Positions 58,588 through 64,000 of a DNA stretch of 64,000 nt are shown here, piece by piece. How positions within the stretch are numbered: the first letter of the stretch is position 1; each line of letters opens with the position of its first letter. The notes beneath the pieces were generated by a model that was not told the DNA's origin, made no database searches, and saw nothing but the letters and a program-made list of their open reading frames with translations. This DNA is from Artemia franciscana (lineage: Eukaryota > Arthropoda > Branchiopoda > Anostraca > Artemiidae), in NCBI RefSeq assembly GCF_032884065.1, contig NC_088880.1, positions 26,040,715 to 26,104,714 of the forward strand, given 5' to 3'. A program made the translations under genes and the position numbers.

Positions 58588-59025
58588 TCTTGTGTATTAT
58601 TCAGAACACACTCAATAAGTGAATTTAGGTTTTCTCGTGAAACAAACTACGATGTCTGGTTAGGTTATAAAGTCATGTTGTGTCCATTGACACACTGTTT
58701 TGTTGTGTGCAACAACCCCTTATCCTGGAAAAATGTAAACGCCTCTTTTTCAGTTTTTGGCAAATCCCAAATCTTCACTTCAAAATCCATGTTCAGACAC
58801 TATCTTCTATCACTATACGCAGCAAACTAAATTGAGTTTTGTCTTTGTGGCTATGAAACCAGATTTTCTCAGCAAAATTCTTGAGTGTGTTCTGAATTGA
58901 ACTGAATGAACTGGATTATGAACAAGCACCAAATATTTAATTAAAATTTACCTGCATCGTAGTTTGTTTCACGAAAGAAACTAGCTTCACTTATTGAGTG
59001 TGTTCTGAATAATACACAAGTACCG
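58588..59025. mobile_element. MITE with ~68-bp terminal inverted repeats
   Basis: The left end TTGTGTATTATTCAGAACAC, ACTCAATAAGTGAATTTAGG, TTTTCTCGTGAAACAAACTA, CGATG is matched by the right end CATCGTAGTTTGTTTCACGA, AAGAAACTAGCTTCACTTAT, TGAGTGTGTTCTGAATAATA, CACAA. The interior includes a fragment of the 33554-type MITE (GTCTTTGTGGCTATGAAACC, CTTGAGTGTGTTCTGAATTG, 58840-58897). Both share the TTCAGAACACACTCAA core, so they are related families. Confidence 0.8.
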
Positions 59026-59029
59026 TAAT

Positions 59030-61565
59030 TTCTTATGGGACAGGAGGTCAACTGTCCCTTCCTGCCCCTGTTAATCCCCCCCAGCTGATACTTAGTTTTT
59101 TCAAAAATCTTGTCAAAATTAAGATAAGGCTGCATAACTAAAGAAACAAATCATTTTTTTGTAAATTGTTGCTTTTATGGTACTATTTGGCTCATTTTTC
59201 ATAGTCACTTTACCTTGATTTGGGAAAATTGGCGCCATCTTTGTCCCTCTCCGGGATTTTGACGAAATTACACCACTGTTGGCGTTCTTTATAAATCGGT
59301 ATTTGAAGGAGTCTCTTTTTACCAATGAAGACTTGGAATTCGTTTTCTATCAGATGTGCCATCTAAAATCCAGGAAGCAGCGCCCAGTGGTATTAATCAA
59401 CAAGAATTTAGGGGCGAGTGTATTTTTTATATATAGTGGGGATTGTTGTTTTTTCCAGGAAAAATATAAAAAACAGTATCTTTTTTAACCTAGGGAGGAA
59501 AAATCCCCCCAAACTAACGTTAATAGTGACGTTGCTTGACAAAATATACTATCTTTCTTTCAAAACCCCCTTATTCAAACTTAAACCAAAAGGGTTTCTG
59601 TTCATGCTGCTTGTCAATGCTGCTATCCATCTAACACCTCTGTACGGAAAGTATCAAATGAAGCCATTACACTAAATGCTATAATAAAATCCGGTCATAA
59701 TATCAATTAACCAAATTAATCCCACCATAACACAACGGAAATACGGTATCAAACATAAGGCGACTTGTAGTAGAAAACATTAGGACAATAAATACATACC
59801 TGAAGGCAATACCTTAATATAGTCATTCTGTACGATATCACTTCATTTAGATCGTTCTTTTATTATAGGTTAAAGAAGGACCCGAGGTGTTAGAATTGTT
59901 GAAAGCAGACTGATTATACTATTTATAGATGATTTGATCATCTGATCAAATTATAAGGTTTTATTATATAAAAATTGTTTTGATCACATGAAATACTGAA
60001 ATTTTACATCGCATGCTTAATCATATATTTCTCATGCATTTTAAATGTTAAACAAGATGGATCTATTTTTTCACTTTTATTTGCCAGAGGCGTGAACAGA
60101 ATGGAGGAGTTAGGAGCTGATTTTGGTAGTTAACTATGAGTAATATTGACCGTTCTAGAAGTCTAGAATTAATTTAGATGTTAAACACCCGAGGAAAGAG
60201 AAAGGCTTCATGATCTGGTTATCCCTGGCAAAACACCAATTTCTAGTACCAAACTAATGGAGAGAGGTTAGATTGGTCCTAGAAAGTGGTGCCAAAACAG
60301 ACTCCCTCCACAAATTGACATCACTGGTCCCGGATCCCCAAGAGATTATAGAAGGACACTAATGACCAAAGAAGGACGTTAGTTGTTATTTCTCGTCATT
60401 TTTTATTGACACATAAAAGCCTCTTCTGGTACATATCAAGAATCCCAAAGTCTTAGGGACATCCCTCCCGTGGTAAGTTCGGATCGGGTTCTGGTTCCGA
60501 AAGTAAATAAACGAAGAAATTACCTCTAGCTCTCCATTAAATTCGTTGAAATCTGATAACCGTTCCGGTATGTACCGCAACTAAAACCCCCTATTTTTTG
60601 ATCCTCACAAAAGTGGGAAAGGATCTTGACCCTGAAAAATGAAAAGTGGAACGTTAAGTCTTACTTTTCCCAAAGATAAATTGAAACCCAGCATCCTTTC
60701 TTCAAAGATATTAGGATGACAAGAATTTAGCGCAACGAACCGATATATCCAAATCTTTCCTTGTAAATCTGTTGTCGTTATTGAGAGTCTTTGTTCCACT
60801 CAACTTACCGTGAAAGTTTCAAGCCAATAAAAAGAATCGCATTTTGGGATGTCACAAAAATTTCTATGAAAATATTTTCACTTCTTAGATTCATTTTTCC
60901 CAGTAAGTAGGTCCAGTAAGTTGCAAGCAGATAGGAAACGAGACAAACATGGGCCTATTTTGGGCTTCACAAATCAATTCAGCTAAATTATTTCGTTATT
61001 TTTTTTTGCATTGACATCTCCTTTTCCTTGTCTATATACACTGTAGTTTCAAACGAAATCAATTTTTCAATATTTTTCAATATTAATTTTTCAATAGATT
61101 TTTTTCAATATTCTTGTGCTGCAAACTGATGCAGCCCATTTTCTGAACCAAGGGGACCTTCCTTGATCGAGTCTAAATGCCTTGTAAGCTTAAGGCAACC
61201 GAAGAAAACGAATGATTTTGTCCCTATATCAGGGACTATATTTTGATACAGCTAAACTCCGAAATGTCTCGTCCTCTTTGAGCTCTACCTAGCTCTGTCC
61301 AAACGCCCTGTAAATTATCAAAGGCGAGAATAATTTAGGTGTGTTTTTGGCCGTCAGAAATGTATAAGACCATTGAAACTTGGAAATCACTTCCAATTTT
61401 GTTTTTCTGCAAAGGGGTTCATTGTTCTGGCTCAGGAACTTACAATTATAATTTCCAAGCTGACTGAAAAAATGAAATTTTGACCCATTTTCGGCTTCAG
61501 AAATTTTTAGTCTTTAGGCTTGGGATGATCAAAACATTCGAAGTACGGCAAATTCTTTTGGCCTA
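59030..61565. other. No gene supported
   Basis: Several short frames (for example 59418-59675 and 60386-60580) without recognisable domains. The part from ~60600 to 61560 contains old dispersed-repeat text (GGCTCAGGAACTTACAATTA; CCTTGTAAGCTTAAGGCAAC and CCCTGTAAATTATCAAAGGC as diverged duplicates). Possibly very old transposon remains. Confidence 0.35.
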
Positions 61566-61570
61566 GATTG

Positions 61571-61600
<30 letters not shown>
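61571..61600. repeat. Poly(A) tract, 30 bases
   Basis: Homopolymer A run; no retroposon head was identified upstream. Confidence 0.9.
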
Positions 61601-61601
<1 letters not shown>

Positions 61602-61934
61602 AGATATAAGTCGTGTCATATCAAAAAGAAAATAGTTCGGTCATTGCCTAACCAAAGAAAAAAACTTTTTCTTTGCATAGGGGCCTATGGACTTTTGGAT
61701 GCAAGTTTCAATTTATTTAGAAGAGAAAAAAATTCTGCCCTTTTTCAGTTCTCATTTTCGGACGAACCAATATTTTCCAGACATAAATGTTTTTTGACTT
61801 CTATCTCTTCGCCCACACATAAAATAATCTGGCGAAATTTAGTGTCTTACCTTCTCATTGTGAGTGGACTCCAAGCCCCATGTGGCTTAATAGGGCAAAA
61901 ACATTTTAATGGATTAAAGACGGCTCCATTTTCG

Positions 61935-63515
61935 TCCCCTCTTTAAGCCATACCCAATTCGAAAACCTAAAATCAACTTCTACTTCCCACTACCTCGTTT
62001 CTCTTATTGACCACATCGGTAAAATCCTCGAAAAGCCTAATTCCTGGCAAAACTTAATTTCCATTGACCTTAAGAAAGCCTTTGACCTTGTTAACCACAA
62101 TATTTTAATTGAGAAACTAGTAAGCGAGTTCAATATCCATCCCTTACTGGTAAAATTGGTTGCCTCCTTTATAACAAATAGATCACAGGTGGTTAAAAAG
62201 GCCCCCTTAAATAGCCTCGCGAAGTAAGTTCCTGACCGTGGGAGATTTGTTGATGACCTAACGATTGTTGAAAGATGCTTCATAAATTTAATAAAGACCC
62301 TATGAGTATCCTCAATGAAATTAGAAGTGAGGCTTTGGACTTAGACATGACAGTAAACCCCTCTAAGCCCTTGATAATGCCGCTTTGTTTCCTCAAATCT
62401 TCGCCTTGTTTTCTTAAACCTATCCCTCCTAAAATTTATGTGTCCTCGGTTAAATTGCTTGGAGTCACAATTTCTTCAAATTTAAAGTGGGATATCCACG
62501 TTAAAGACATCATCCATAAAGTTAATGCGTCTATCACCCTCCTTAAGCTCCTAAATAAATGTGACGTCCCCTCTTCTCACTCCTTAAGGTTGTACACGTG
62601 TTTTGTCCGCCCGCATCTTGAATATGCTTGTCCAGTTTGGCACCCTGGCATCTCTCGTGAAGAATCAGACAAAATTGTGTCAATCCAAAAAAGAGCCTTG
62701 CGAATAATTTTCAAAGAAGGCAAGGTGACTTACTCTCTGCTCTTAAAAAAAGCTAGTTTGGAAACCCTTGAGCGAAGGAGGTTGTTGTTGTGCCTCCATT
62801 TTTCAAAAAATGCAATAACGAACCCTCGGACGGCAAGTATTTTCCCCAAACGTCACTCCCCATCCAGATTACGACAGCCTCGAGCTGTTTCGAGCCCATC
62901 CCAGTTTTGTCCCCCATTCGCTGCGTTACTTCTAGATATAAAAAAAACTTGTGTCCCCTTTATCACGGAAAAAATGAATAAAATATCCAACTAGTTTCTC
63001 CTTTTTCTTTTTTTTGGTGAGGTGCTGCCCAGGTCGTTGCATTTATTTGCTTCCCCCCCTGTTTTGGTTTAGGTTTTCTTTTAATTTTTATGGGTTTTTC
63101 GTATGCTTTATGCTTCGTTCTTTTTTTTTGTGCGTTCTTGGACTTCGTTTAGTGCCACTTTTAATTTGTAGATATATATATTTATTTCTTGTTCTTTTCT
63201 GTATTATTTGCTTATTCTGTCCCCTTCCTTTTTTTCTGACTTGTGTTTGTTCAAGTTTAGTTTGACCGGTTTTTTTTCTTTTTAACTTTTTAATTCACTT
63301 TTTATTGACTCATAATTTGATTATTCATTATGATTTTCTTGACTCATGATTTTATTATTCATTGTGAGTTTCATTTTTCGTTGCTATTTTTTCTTTTTTT
63401 TTTTTTTGCTTTGTTAGTGCAACCATGTATTTTGTCGACCCCGAGATCCAAATTCGGCCCTTTGAGGGCTTGTGATAGAGATCTTTTTGGAATAAAAATC
63501 TTATCTTATCTTATA
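61935..63515 (+). pseudogene. Decayed CR1/Jockey-like non-LTR retrotransposon, 3' half
   Basis: The translation near 61980-62228 gives a His-Tyr-Leu-Val-Ser-Leu stretch, then motif A (SIDLKKAFDLVNHNIL) and FITNRSQVVK, ending in a stop. The motif B block is deleted. RFVDDLTIVE (motif C) follows at ~62248-62277. The open frame 62275-62994 holds the thumb/C-terminal region (VKLLGVTISSNLKWDIHV; LRLYTCFVRPHLEYACPVW; SIQKRALRII). The 3' untranslated part runs through GACCCCGAGATCCAAATTCG to AATAAAAATCTTATCTTATC, a short TCTTA-type tail. The internal deletion, the stop and the missing 5' half mean it is inactive. Related to the RT fragments at 56150-57120. Confidence 0.85.
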
Positions 63516-63519
63516 AAAC

Positions 63520-64000
63520 CCCTGTCGAATTTTGAGGTACACATTTACTTTAAACTTAATCTGCCACGCCCTTCTCGAAACAGTGCATAAACGCAATTCT
63601 AGTTACCTGTCAATAAGCAAAATTTCTTTTGCTTTACTTCGCTACTTAGCCATATATAGATTCAAAGTCCCATGTTGCCTTATGAAACTACAAAATTTTA
63701 GCTGGATCGGAGACAAAACAATTTTAGCCTTCCACCTGATGCAAAATCTAAGTCTGCTTTCTGACCCCCTTGCCCACCCTCTCTAATACACCTCCAAGTT
63801 TTAACTGTGTCTTCCTAGCTGTTCGTGAGATATTGCAGATATGCTATTTTATTAACTTTTATACACAGAGTCTTTTTTTTCACCCTCTGCCCCCTTACTC
63901 AAAATCATAATTTTGGTTTACTCCTCCCCCCAACACTCCATGAAAGTTTCAGCTCAATTTCCATAGCCATTCCTACGATATTGTAGTTAGCACATATTGA
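63520..64000. other. No gene seen
   Basis: A+T-rich sequence to the window end. The open frame 63532-63786 has no recognisable motif. The last 60 bases (ATGAAAGTTTCAGCTCAATT) resemble CGTGAAAGTTTCAAGCCAAT at 60810, another trace of an old dispersed repeat. Confidence 0.4.

Overview
This is eukaryotic, gene-poor, A+T-rich and very repeat-rich DNA. Only one host gene can be supported: a Gbx/unplugged-type homeobox gene on the + strand. Its recognisable coding exons lie at 32718-32879, 44265-44503 and 47725-48081. The homeodomain is split by an intron between residues 44 and 45, and the Gbx-specific block after the homeodomain (IVVPIPVH...RFAVRSQHQ) is present. Gbx is a bilaterian family. Together with TTAGG-like motifs, arthropod-style Helitrons, non-LTR fragments and tRNA-derived SINEs, it points to an arthropod, probably a crustacean. 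A brine-shrimp-like genome is my guess from the style of the repeats; it is not demonstrated here.

Layout. 1-1495: degenerate minisatellite, then a ~150-bp satellite array. 2046-4790: a possible short TIR element and a degenerate ~260-bp repeat block. 4790-6770: mostly unique. 6768-8611: decayed non-LTR reverse transcriptase, minus strand. 8830-14435: a ~5.6-kb foldback element with ~1.3-1.6-kb inverted arms, whose loop carries the same ~150-bp satellite (inverted relative to 300-1495) and a second minisatellite. 17420-18420: ~106-bp tandem array. 25781-26646: eight almost identical 111-bp units. 30715-31900: nested non-LTR fragments. 32718-48081: Gbx gene, whose introns contain MITEs, a SINE, a hAT-like MITE, microsatellites and several copies of the dominant repeat. 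50519-52740: Helitron remnants. 56150-57120: a threefold tandem repeat of a reverse-transcriptase fragment. 58588-59025: a TIR MITE. 61935-63515: a second decayed non-LTR element with a TCTTA-type tail.

The dominant component is an interspersed ~1.7-kb non-coding family with about ten copies in both orientations (about a fifth of the window). One end is a short perfect palindrome (AGTTCGT-4 nt-ACGAACT). The body contains two long hairpins of ~250-300 bp each. In several copies the two arms of a hairpin share substitutions that other copies lack, so the arms appear to evolve in concert. I found no conserved protein in it and do not recognise it as a named family. This is the best candidate for something undescribed.

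No rRNA, functional tRNA, CRISPR, operon or prokaryotic signal was seen. Most open frames in the window are chance frames in repeats or microsatellites.
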